From positions 15,908,457-15,972,456 of the forward strand of contig CM040442.1 of NCBI GenBank assembly GCA_022749755.1: DNA of 64,000 nt, given 5' to 3'. This document shows positions 46,601 to 56,559 of the stretch, piece by piece (within the stretch, counting starts at the first letter, position 1; every line of letters begins with the position of its first letter). A model generated the notes under the pieces. The model worked only from the letters and a program-made list of their open reading frames with translations, did not search any database and was not told the origin of the DNA. The DNA is from Azadirachta indica (taxonomy: Eukaryota > Streptophyta > Magnoliopsida > Sapindales > Meliaceae). Both the position numbers and the translations under genes were made by a program.

Positions 46601-47657
46601 GCGATACCCTTTTTACACCATCAGCATACCTCAAGAATATATACTTTCTAAATTTTGGATCTAACTTCGTTCTTTCTTGGGCTTTGTACATTACATACAC
46701 AGGACATCCAAATGAATGTAGATGAGAGTAATCAGCTGGTTTACCAGTCCACATCTCGATTGGCGTCTTCAACCCAATTGTTGTTGATGGTGACCGATTT
46801 ATCATATAACAAGCGGTCTTTGCTGCTTCTGACCAAAATGAATGAGGTTATCCCGCAGTCCTCAACATAGCTCTCATTCTTTCTACAAGAGTTCTGTTCA
46901 TCCGCTCTGCCACTCCATTATGTTGCGGAGTGTATGGTACTGTGAACTGTCTTTCAATACTTTCTTCTTACATAGTGTAAGAAACTCACCGTTTGTATAC
47001 TCTCTTCCATTGTCTGTTCTCAAAAACTTGATTTTCTTCCCAAATTCAAGTTCCACTCACGCTTTGAACTCTTTGAACACTGAAAACGCTTCTGACTTTT
47101 TCTTAATTGGATATACCCAACATCTCCTAGAGTAATCATCAATAAAAGTCACAAGTCACAAGATACTTTGCTCCTCCTAGAGACACTTCCGATGATTCTT
47201 AAATATCAGAATGAATCAAGTCTAGAATGCATTTACTCCCAGCATTAGATTTGTTGAACTTCAACCTATACTACTTACTTGTAACACAATGCTCGCAAAA
47301 CGGTAGTTTCACCGCTTTAAGTCCTGAAAGTAGCTTTCGGTCGGAGAGAATCTTCAAACCTTGTTCTGACAAGTGGCCAAGTTTAAGATGCCACATCATT
47401 GTCAAGTCTTCTCCTTTGCTAGTTGAAGCAACACACCCATTAGCTTTCTCTTGTGTTTCTCCTTTAAGCATGAATAAATTTGCAGTAATTTTTTCTGCCT
47501 TCAAAACCACAAGCGCTCCTCTAACAATCTTCATAATCCCATTCTCAATAAGGGTTTTGCATCCAAGATCATCTAATTGTCCTAAAGATAATAGATTCTT
47601 CTTCAAGCCTTTGACATGTTGTACCTCTTTAAAAGTGCAAACTGTTCCATCGTGCAT
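46578..47657 (-). pseudogene. Copia-1 integrase
   Basis: The block 47271-47657 contains the pre-integrase domain and zinc-binding histidines (MWHLKLGHLSEQGLKIL, then CEHCVTSK). The core lies at about 46842-47270 with stops; YTPQHNGVAERMNRTLVERM is clear near 46865-46935. The block 46578-46805 (INRSPSTTIGLKTPIEMWTG, HSFGCPVYVMYKAQERTKLD) is the C-terminal part. Confidence 0.92.
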
Positions 47658-47835
47658 TTTATATTAATAGTACCAATACTGGCAATCTCCAAGGCGTGAT
47701 CATATCCCTTATATACAGATTCTTCAGAGATAAGTTCATATGTGTGAAACCATTCTCTTCGAGAGGTCATGTGCCATGTTGCTCCTGAGTCTACAAGCCA
47801 GACATTAGCAAGTCATTTTCTGCCTTCAACAATTA
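47658..47835 (-). pseudogene. Copia-1 protease
   Basis: The minus strand at about 47766-47798 reads WLVDSGATWHMTS, the aspartic protease active-site loop with D-S-G intact, followed by YELISEESVYKG wording. A stop interrupts the frame on each side. Confidence 0.85.
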
Positions 47836-48664
47836 TTGTTGCCTCACCGTATAGTACTTCACCATCATCTGAGGTACTTGCAACATAACCCTGAGCCTTT
47901 GATGTCTCAGAATCTCCATTCTTCTTGTTATTCCAATAATTCTTTTTGACGTGCCCTTTCTTGCCACAATTATAGCACTTGACATTCTTTTTACTTTTTT
48001 ATTTTGATCTACCTTGATTCTGGCTCCCACTGGATTTACGTTCAGTTGATCTTCCTCTTGTCATCGGTAACGCTTTTACTTGCTGCAAGCTCACATTTCC
48101 ATCTTTCTTGTTTTTGCGCCTTCTTTCTTCTTCTAAGACAGTGGCTGCAACATCATTGAAGACTAGAGAGTCCGTTTGGACATTAGTTGTCAAGTTGATG
48201 ATGAGTTGATCATACTAGTCGGGTAGACTTTGAAGTAGAATCTCCCTAAATTCATTTTCCTCCATTTTGTACCCCAACGTTGTAAGTTGTGAAAATAGAG
48301 TTTTCAAGATGTTGATATAGTTTGTCATCGATGTGGATTCCACCATTCGAAGAGTGTAAAATCTTCTCTTTAAGAAGATTTTGTTGTGTAATGACTTGGC
48401 CTCGTACAATTTTGTCAAAATATCTCATATCTCCTTTGCCGTCCTCATCTCCTCAACACTAGCTAATACTCCATCGGCTAGTCCCAAGTGTAGATCGGCA
48501 ATTACATCACTGTCTATCTCGTTCCACTTATCTGTGTCGATATTTGAGGGTTTTTCGCCCATTGCTGCTTGACACTTGTCCTTCCTTAAAATTGCCTTCA
48601 TTTTCATTTTCCACAACGAAAAATTGTTTCCGTTGAATTTCTCAATTTCGAACTTTACTGCCAT
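47836..48664 (-). pseudogene. Copia-1 gag, zinc knuckle missing its last cysteine
   Basis: The start codon is at 48664 (MAVKFEIEKFNGNNFSLWKM, the usual opening of Tnt1-type gag). A frameshift near 48420 and a stop near 48200 break it. The knuckle near 47930-47983 reads CYNCGKKGHVKKNY: tyrosine (TAT) replaces the final cysteine (TGT), a single base change that should abolish zinc binding at that site. Confidence 0.92.
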
Positions 48665-48742
48665 TGTTGATGATTATCTGCTTCTTCACCGTCAATAGCA
48701 CTTGTAAATAGTAACTATGAACAGTAACCCTCACAATCAATA

Positions 48743-48754
48743 GCTCTGATACCA
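48743..48754 (-). other. Copia-1 primer binding site
   Basis: The minus strand reads TGGTATCAGAGC, a perfect complement to the plant initiator tRNA-Met 3' end, one base after the 5' LTR end. Confidence 0.93.
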
Positions 48755-49239
48755 CTATTAGGAAATTAGGAGTTGAAGCAAAACACGCAATTATAATGAA
48801 ATTAAGAAAACAATGAAAATAAACGTTATGTAGGAGGTATAACCATCCATCATTGTAAAGCAATAAATAAGTAAGAGGTATAACCGTTCATCAAAATAAC
48901 AATAATAAGTAGGAGGTATAACCGTCCATAGTAAAATAAAATAGCAAAATAAATCGACACAAATATTTTTACGTGGAAAATCTTTAAACAAATTAGGGTA
49001 AAAATCACGGGCAAGTATAGGAGTATTTCACTATTTTAAAGTAAGGATTATAACTCTCTTTCTCTCTAATAACAAGGAAAGAACAACTCTCTAAATAGAA
49101 GTATTTCACACTCTCTCTCAAAATAGGAGAAACAACTTTAAGTGAAGAATACAACATAAAGAAGAAACTAATTTTTCTCTCTTTGTAGAAATTCTCAAAG
49201 GATGATTTTGGGATGAATGGAATGGTGAAAGGGGTGAGG

Positions 49240-49247
49240 TATTTATA
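49240..49247 (-). promoter_or_regulatory. Copia-1 LTR TATA box
   Basis: TATAAATA on the minus strand, in a setting (downstream AT-rich leader, upstream C-rich motif cluster) that fits a retrotransposon U3-R boundary. The start site was not determined. Confidence 0.65.
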
Positions 49248-49305
49248 CTGGCTTCCTTCTCCCATTTTCAACACACATTCCACAATTTACTCCACAAATT
49301 TCTCC

Positions 49306-49354
49306 ACCTACCAACCACTACCTAAATTCAAACTTTCTCCACCAAACACCAACC
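49306..49354 (-). promoter_or_regulatory. Cluster of AC-element (MYB-type) motifs in the Copia-1 U3
   Basis: ACCTACC (49306-49312), ACCAACC (49310-49316) and ACCAACC (49348-49354) lie 60-110 bp upstream of the TATA box. Such AC/H-box motifs bind MYB factors, and comparable sites drive stress-responsive transcription of tobacco Tto1. Function here is inferred from motif and position only. Confidence 0.5.
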
Positions 49355-49424
49355 TAATTAGTAAAGAAAGTCAAAAAGGAGTAACTGCACTTTCGGTATA
49401 TTTCGGTGCTCTTATACAGGACGA

Positions 49425-49469
49425 TACTGTTCATGATACGGTACTGTTCATCTATAAGGTACTGTTCAT
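49425..49469 (-). repeat. Three ATGAACAGTA repeats in the Copia-1 U3
   Basis: Exact copies of TACTGTTCAT (plus strand) occur at 49425-49434, 49442-49451 and 49460-49469, spaced 17-18 bp. The 3' LTR keeps two exact copies; the third has diverged. Regular spacing suggests a tandem binding site. Confidence 0.7.
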
Positions 49470-49499
49470 CAAAAGTGAACTTTACAATTTCACACATAT

Positions 49500-50700
49500 C
49501 TTCATATTTCTCACATATTTTTGCTTTGTTTTTCCATTTATTAAAAGGAATTTGTGACGATCTGTAGTCTTTTTTACTTGTTCATTTTTATTTCACTTGT
49601 TATGCTTTTATTTGTAGAAATTGAAGATGAATTTCATTTTCTAGCCAATTAAATTTGAAGAAGAGATTTAGGCCAAATGAAATGGGTCTTATTGCATTTT
49701 TTGAGAAAACTTATATAAAGCCCAAAGCTCTTATGAAGCCAAAGCCTAATCTTTTGATTTGAAGAGGAGTATAAATACAAGACTTTGTTTTAGGGTTTGG
49801 ATTATTCTAAAAATCAGCGGTTAGAGAAAGGGATGTGATTTTTCTCTCAAGTTGGAGCAGAAAAAAGGAGAAAGAAAGCTGATTTTTAAGAAAAGGGAAT
49901 AAGAGGGTTTGAATCATTTTCTTGCAATCTTCTTTTTTGTATTTTTTTGTTTAGATTAATGATTTTTTTTTTGTGATTCTTCATTATTTAATGAAGAACT
50001 AAGTTTTTTATACTAGGGCAAAGATGTAACCTATCTAAGAACATTTATTTTCTAGAAATTATGTTGTTAATGGTTTATTATTTAATATTGAGTATTCATT
50101 ACCTTGCTTAATGCTTTTGAATACTTGGCCAATATTTGAATGATTTGTGAACCATATTGATATCAAACATGATTTATGTGTTTTTGACCTTATAATGAAT
50201 GTAATAAATTACATGTTAGATAGAAATATACTGACATGATTCATGTAGCTTGTCTATGAATTATCATTATTGTTAATGAACTTTCATGTATTTGAATTCA
50301 CATAACAATAAAGTAGATTGATATGTGTAAATATTTTTGGTAACTATTGAGAAAGATTATCAAATAAATTAGGATAATTTACTATCCATATTGGTGATAA
50401 ATAGAAATAACATAATTTAAGGAATTGAATGTGAATAGATATAGTGAAATTTACTGCCCTTGATTTAATCAATTGAAATTTACAATTTTTCTTTGCTTGT
50501 TTAATTTCATTTTCTACAAATTGTATGTTAATCGAACCTTGTTAATTTAATTCTTCGAATAAATTTATATTTGGGTATCTTTAGTACTTAATAAATCAAT
50601 CATTTCTCGTGGAAACGATACTTAACTTATCATATATTAATGGTTAGCTATATTACTTATTAGCGATAGCATGCACTTGCATTTATAATAATCCACAACA
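49500..50700 (+). repeat. Athila-2 3' LTR
   Basis: It aligns with 36657-37659 and retains the 193 bp that the left LTR lost. It ends CCACAACA, followed by the AATAC duplication at 50701-50705. Confidence 0.88.
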
Positions 50701-50705
50701 AATAC

Positions 50706-51269
50706 AAACTTTTTCTTTAAGTCATTATTCACCTCATTTTCAATCATCAAATCTTCCTTCAAATTTTTCAAATAAATATATTCATTATCATTGCAATTAT
50801 CTTCCAATGGATCTACATTATCTAGATCCATATCCACATATACTCCACCAGCTTGAATCCTCATACTATACTCAAAATCACCCAGGAAAATATTGGTTCC
50901 ATGTCCATGTAAATTAATACAAGAAGTAAATAGATCCAACATTTGAACTAACCAAGCACAAAAATCTCGTCTTAGTCAACCACACTTTATGTTCGAAAGG
51001 CTTCCAAATCCTAACTCTTCAATTGCTTTCTTTTTTTTTTTTTCCACATTGTCAATTTGGCCACTAATGTTACAAAATGATTTAGAGCACATCTTGTTGC
51101 AAATGCCTTGCCTTCTTTCTCCACCATATTTTTTTCCATTGTTATTATCAATATGAACTATACTCCACCATATATTTTTTTCATTGTTATTATCAATATT
51201 AACTATACTATATTCATCCTTATCCTCCTTACTCATGGCTTTAAAATGTAATCCTAAATTTTTTCTTTC
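50706..51269 (-). pseudogene. Decayed gene: large exon, part 1
   Basis: It begins after TTTTAG and is open except for one TGA (50976-50978). It encodes an Asn/Lys-rich start containing a short duplication (STP-like VNIDNNNE / VHIDNNNG), then SFCNISGQIDN, AIEELGFGSLSNIKCG, DFCAWLVQMLD and GGVYVDMDLDN. The exon is cut at 50705 by Athila-2 (duplication AATAC) and continues at 36651. Confidence 0.6.
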
Positions 51270-51362
51270 CTAAAAGCATTAAAAAGTATTAAACACTAAA
51301 TTAAATATTTTAAATAAAATTTAATATAAATGAATATAAATTTCAAAACAAAAGATGCTTAC

Positions 51363-51663
51363 CTTCATGTTAGCTTTATCCCTTTTAATCACAACAATTT
51401 TGCTTCCTTCTTGTTGCACATGACAACAAGTTAGTACATTCATAAGATATTCTACATTTTAAAAACACATTTAAATTGTAAAACTACACAAACTTAGATT
51501 AAGGGAATATGACAAAAGTTACAAAACTGAATAAAAGGACATGTTCTTCTTTAATGTTGATTTCTTCTTATTCTCATCATCAGTGTTCTTTAAGTCATTC
51601 TTCTGATCATCAATATCATCGTTCGCAAGGTCTAAATCAACTCATTTTTTCTTGTTTCTCATC
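51363..51663 (-). pseudogene. Decayed gene: exons 1 and 2
   Basis: Exon 1 (about 51663-51520) encodes a basic, then acidic N-terminus (DLANDDIDDQKNDLKNTDDE). A stop follows the first six codons. Exon 2 (51451-51363) is bounded by TGTAG before it and GTAAGC after it and encodes a short segment with CCHVQQEGSKIVVIKRDKAN. Splice signals are as expected for a plant intron, including T-rich intron sequence. Confidence 0.5.
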
Positions 51664-53663
51664 TAGATAATTTATTAACTATTAGTTTCATTTTTTAACA
51701 CAATCATTACAAAATATAAACAATAACATAAATAAAAAAATATTAGCAAAATATTACGAAGGCATCAACAACAAAAAAAAATAGAAATACAACTATAAAT
51801 TCATTCAACAATATCACTTTCACAAATATGAAAAACTTAATATTTGAATGAATGAAAACAAAAAAATTAGAATGTCAAACTTTGTTGTACAAAATATTTA
51901 TTCAAACATAATGAAGTATATTAAACTAAAAGTTATATGAACAAATAGTTAGAGACACTAAGATGCATAAAATGCCAAAAATAAAACACAATTAAAAGTC
52001 AACAAGAATTACTGACGATGAGAGTTTGATGTTTATCCAAAATATAAAAGTTACAATTGTCACAGGGAAGGACAATAAAATATTTATTATCGACAATAAT
52101 AATTTTTTATTAATTTATATGTTTAATTCTATTTTCGTTTTGCCTACATAAATTATATTACAAGGAAAAAAAAAAGCATGAGAATAAAAAGATTTAATTA
52201 CATGGGACTTCACTGCTAGATTTAAAATTAAACTATTACAGCTTAACATATAACACTTTTATTAAGGGTTAAACTGTAATATTTCAAACGAAAAGCTAAA
52301 TTGTATTTAATAATTATGCCAAAACTGTGTAGGACTATGTAGAATTGAACAAGAGAATATCCTAATACATTATGTATAATTAATAAAAATAAAGATATGA
52401 GTAGATACTGATAGTAATTAATTTCAATAAAAAATTTAGCCATCAAAAAACTATGTTTTAACAAAAAGTAACTACTTGCTAAAATTTTCTACTACTTTAA
52501 ATAACAAAATTCTACCATAATAATTAATAAAATTTAAGATCTAAGAAAATAGTTATATACATGTGATTATCTATTATTAGAAAAATTAAATAACAATAAT
52601 CAACACAAAAAAGATCAATGATTAGTATTTTAATCAACATTACTTATTCATCTATTATATTTTTATCAGTAAATTATAAAATAACTAAAAAAATAATAAA
52701 CGAAAAATTGTGTTGGTTAATTTCAAAATTAGGTGTTAGAAATTTAAGTTTTTTTATTTAAATAGTCACCACAAACAACTTTCATTATAAATTCTTCTCA
52801 ATAATAACTTACCTTTTGTTTCTTTTCTAAATTTTATAAAAAGCCTGAAATTAACTACAATAAATGTACAACTGCTGATTTCATTAGACAACATTAACGA
52901 AGGCAACAGGAATAAAACATTCAAATCTTTTACCTAGCGATACTGTACCATATATTTATAAGCTTCAATTTGGGATATGAAAGGAGAATAACAAAAGAAG
53001 CAATGTTATTACTAAGGCAGACTCTGCCCACAAGCTAATATTTTAAGAGTATATTTTCCATGGAAAATGAAACCTAATTGAGAAATATGCAATTGAATTT
53101 CATTTGGAAATCCCTTTCGCCTAGCTTTCCTCATGATACGTAAATTACTATTATTGTCGACTTCTAATAAAAAAACAATAAACAAAACTTGGTGAGTTAC
53201 AGCCACCTAGTATTCCCAACTGAAAAGTGTTGGAAAAATTATTGATTAAACCAATGTAACTTTTTAATATTAAAAATTATATACAAATATACAACTTTAA
53301 TATAAAAATATTAAGAAGGAAAAGAATATAACTTCAGAAGTCTACCAATTTTCTTCACTGCAGGTTTTCCTTCACCAGCGAATCCAAATCAATCCTCATA
53401 CAGTAATAATAAAGGGAAGAGTGAGCATCTTTTTATAATACAAGGTTCTGTCCAAATTTAAGAAAAATGTCAGATATTCTCCATTCTTTTCCTTTGTGTA
53501 GTATACATAGAAAGAAAACCTCCAATGTTTTATTCCTCTTTATGTTTCTTTTCGATCACTCCTATTTTAATAGAATATTAATTAAAAAAATTTAATTAAT
53601 TAATTGATAACATTTACTAATTAATTAAATTTGTAAGACAAATCGTAATAGATGTTACGTAAC
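51664..53663. other. Unassigned AT-rich DNA upstream of the decayed gene
   Basis: No recognised domain, repeat end or RNA gene. It would contain the promoter of the decayed gene. Short frames (for example 52243-52464 and 53012-53206, minus) show no family wording. Confidence 0.5.
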
Positions 53664-55017
53664 TGCACAACTCGCAAGTATACGGGGTCGTACAAATATT
53701 ATAATGATAAAAAAGGGTTGTCACATACCTATGATTTTAAAATTTTAAAACTAAATATTACAATTATGGTAAATTAATTTCATCTAGGCATACAATAATT
53801 ATATAGGAGAGAAAATAAGAAAATATAAAAAAATAAAAACAACTAATTTAATTAACAATAAAATAGAAATCATAAATTGAAGCTAATGGAGCGAATGTGT
53901 GGAATTTGATGCGGCAATGGTTCTAGGACCTCAATTTCAACTAACCTTCATCTTGTTTCTCCTAATTTGAGAATTTGTTATACTTTATTTTCAGTACATT
54001 AATCACAAGTTCTAATTGACCTCGTTCTTTCTCCCAAGTGTTGAACTTAATCCTATGTATAGTTAACCTAGCCGATATCTCTATCTGACTTAATTAACTA
54101 CATGTTTTTTTAGCCTAACCTGTTTTAACTCCTAAAGAATCACTTTCCTTCCGATTACTTGATTCCACAGTGTCAATATGATTATCTAGTTACTAAGGTC
54201 GTCACGGACTCTCATTATGCTAAATTGTGTTTTTTAAATCCAACGAACAAATTTGACTATCCCTAGTACTCATTTACTCATGATTAATCAAATAATTTGT
54301 CAACCCAAAAATTATTAGCATTAAGTGCAAGAAAACAAAAGTGACTAAAAAGTAATAACATTGACAAATTCCATAATTAATCAAAACAAGATTTGCTAGG
54401 GTTACATCAAAATCCTAGAAATAAAATTCTAGTTTAACGTATCAATAACTAACAATAAGTTTATCATAAAATTCATAATCCTTCAATGATTAAAACAATA
54501 AAATTCAAGACAAAATAATAGTGTTGAAGAAAATAAACTAGTGATGAAGAGGCTTCAATCAATCAATCTTCAAGTCTTTTCATAAATTCTTCAACATGAT
54601 GATTTCTAGCCCTTCTCTCTCTAGGATTTTTTTCTCCTTTGCTGTCCTTTCTCACTCTACAAACTAGACTTTCAAATTTTGGTTCATGGTGCACGCATGC
54701 AGTTGGCTTGGAGCGCGCGCCATTTATGCAGTCCCTGCATGAGGTGCATATGTGCGCATACCACTTGCTCTAGAAGCTTGGCCTTTGCATAACCTTCAAT
54801 GTTTTGCTTTTTAGTCCCCAATGTCTTGCGTTTTGGTCCCCATTCTGATTTCCGCCCTTTTTCTCTTCTTTTCATCCTTTGATTTGCTACGAAAAAGTGT
54901 TTTCTACCTTCATGCACATGAACACAAAAAATCATCAAATAACAACATAACTTAAAGTTTTTAGCATATATTTAAGTCTAAAAGTCAATGATTAGTGAGT
55001 AGAATATTCACTCCTCA
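53664..55017 (-). repeat. Athila-3 3' LTR
   Basis: It starts TGCACAACTCGCAAG and ends AATATTCACTCCTCA (plus strand). It aligns with 63036-63773 from its left end. A GC-rich patch (54685-54765) contains GGAGCGCGCGCC and GTGCATATGTGCGCAT, a feature shared with the other Athila LTRs here. Confidence 0.87.
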
Positions 55018-55032
55018 AATACCCCTACACTT
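55018..55032 (-). promoter_or_regulatory. Athila-3 polypurine tract
   Basis: The minus strand reads AAGTGTAGGGGTATT against the LTR start TGAGGAGTG, the form usual in Athila elements. Confidence 0.8.
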
Positions 55033-56559
55033 AAACATTTGCTTGTCCTCAAGCAAATAAAAATAGAAAGATATTAGCTAGATATTGAAGAAAGTATGTC
55101 ATGCAACACATAGAGAGAATGACAATTTTGAGCAGATAATTCAATTTTAAAAAAAAAATAAGCTTCATAAACCAAAAGTCAAGCATTTTAAAGAGAATTT
55201 CAAAATGTTGACATTTTACTTAAGATTTCAATATTGATACCAAATATCACTCCCCTCTGAATCCCTTGTGTAAATGTATAAGTTGCTATTACTAATCAAC
55301 CCTTCTCAGCTTAAATTAGTTTATGCAAACAAGTAAACTGTCTCAAACTTCTAAATAGGCTTTATAAGCTTGATCTTATACCACTCTCCACTAACGTAAG
55401 AAAGCACATCACTCAAGATCATAAGGAATTAATTTATGCATGTAATATTGGGCCAAGGTTAGGGTAGTATCATGTATATCAAATACAGCATAAGGATATA
55501 TAAAAGTTTATTCAACAGTTTTTTTTCTCTTACTACTTTAGCCTCGCTCTACCTTTTGACGTGAACTCTTCATACTTACTTAGGCACAAAGCTCGATTAC
55601 TTAGTAAAAACTTGGCTTACACTTTTACTCTTTTTCCAACTCAGCCTTCCTCTAACTTTTGATGCGAGCTCATTATGCTTGCTAAGCATAAAACTTAATT
55701 ACTCGGTAAGAGCTTGGCTTATACCTTCATACTTTACTCATCTTCCCCTAATTAGATTATCATTAGAACAATTAAATATCTTAGGGTGGTGACAAAAGGT
55801 TCTTAAAAATTTATTTTAAGGCTAAGCTACTATACGGTGACCACAACCAAGTAAAAAATAAGCTCAAAAGAGTATACTGATATCAGTTATTCTAAAAAGG
55901 CTTGAACAGCTCAAATGATTCATAATTGGGTAAACTCATCTTTTAAATCATGCATTTTATAAGATTTTGCCTCAAGCGGTTGTCAAATAAGTTCTAGAAC
56001 TCCAAGTGAAACCTAGATGTTTCACTTTATTCACATAACTTTTTCTAAGAATGCAAAATAGTTAAGTAGATATGACTAAGTGCTCAAAAGTGTAAGAAAT
56101 CCAAAAATAAATTGAATTTAGCAACTAGTCAAGCACCTAGGTTTTGTTAGCCATTATCATTCTCGAAAAACTACTTGCTCTTAGCTAAATTCATATCGTT
56201 GACCTTCTATTTAAACAAACACAAGCTTAAAACACAATTCGTTTAATTCAAGAAATTGAAAGAAAACAAAAAAACTAACAAAATAAACCAAACATTCATA
56301 AAAGTGAGAAAATTAAACAAAACAACTAACAATAAGAAACTAAACTTGCATAAAATTTGAAAAATTTTGTTTGGTGTGCAAAACAATTTCAAAGGTTAGC
56401 ATGGTTAACACAATAAAAAAATATAGCTTAATCAACACAACATTTTGCAATTTACCAATCCCCCAAACTTGAAATAAACATTGTCTCTAATGTTTCAGTA
56501 CAAAATCATAAAGCAAAGGAGAGAAAATTTATAACAGGGAGGCAAGACGTCAAATCTCG
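55033..56559 (-). other. Athila-3 3' untranslated region
   Basis: No coding wording. Near 55550-55690 it has two copies of a passage with CTTTTGACGTGAACTC / CTTTTGATGCGAGCTC and CTCGGTAAGAGCTTGGC / TTAGTAAAAACTTGGC, a diverged tandem repeat of about 120 bp. Confidence 0.6.

Larger units (their letters stand above)
43995..49494 (-). mobile_element. Copia-1: Ty1/copia element (Tork/Tnt1-like), young
   Basis: 5500 bp on the minus strand with LTRs 43995-44734 and 48756-49494, CATAT exactly duplicated at 43990-43994 and 49495-49499, a perfect initiator tRNA-Met-type primer site and a purine tract. The order gag, protease, integrase, RT, RNase H is the copia order. The wording resembles Tnt1/Tork elements. 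By hand count the LTRs differ at about 20 of 739 bases plus one indel. At a commonly assumed 1.3e-8 substitutions per site per year that is about 1 million years; the rate is an assumption. Several stops and frameshifts inactivate it. Confidence 0.93.
48756..49494 (-). repeat. Copia-1 5' LTR
   Basis: It is paired with 43995-44734. Its terminal TG (plus strand) has become TA. Of about 20 differences from the other LTR, about 17 are transitions by hand count. Confidence 0.93.
36657..50700 (+). mobile_element. Athila-2: pol-less Athila element, heavily nested
   Basis: Plus strand. LTRs are 36657-37659 and 43989-43994 joined to 49500-50700, and AATAC flanks both outer edges exactly (36652-36656 and 50701-50705). 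The primer site is at 37665. Gag and protease are traceable; RT, RNase H and integrase are absent. Inside it lie solo LTRs at 38350-39548 and 39741-41284 and Copia-1 at 43995-49494. Its own length is about 5.8 kb after removing these. The LTRs differ at roughly 10% of sites in a 190-base sample compared by eye. Confidence 0.88.
28455..51663 (-). pseudogene. Decayed multi-exon gene scattered over 23 kb
   Basis: On the minus strand, exon-like blocks with sensible donors and acceptors run from a charged N-terminus (ATG at 51663, MRNKKK then a stop) through 51451-51363, 51269-50706, 36651-36600, 35989-35851, 30200-30061 and 29993-29492, with weaker blocks to about 28455. Wording such as AIEELGFGSLSNIKCG, DFCAWLVQMLDLFTSCINLH and FLGDFEYSMRIQAGGV recalls a plant family usually annotated as uncharacterised or Ulp1-protease-like and often carried by MULEs. 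I did not find the protease catalytic motifs. Athila-2, a Tourist-like MITE and a MULE sit inside it. The product and family are tentative; one continuous gene is an inference from order, strand and splice signals. Confidence 0.55.

Noticed and set aside
47227..47667. 146-codon plus-strand frame
   Set aside because: It is antisense to the copia pre-integrase and integrase block, whose minus-strand wording is clear.
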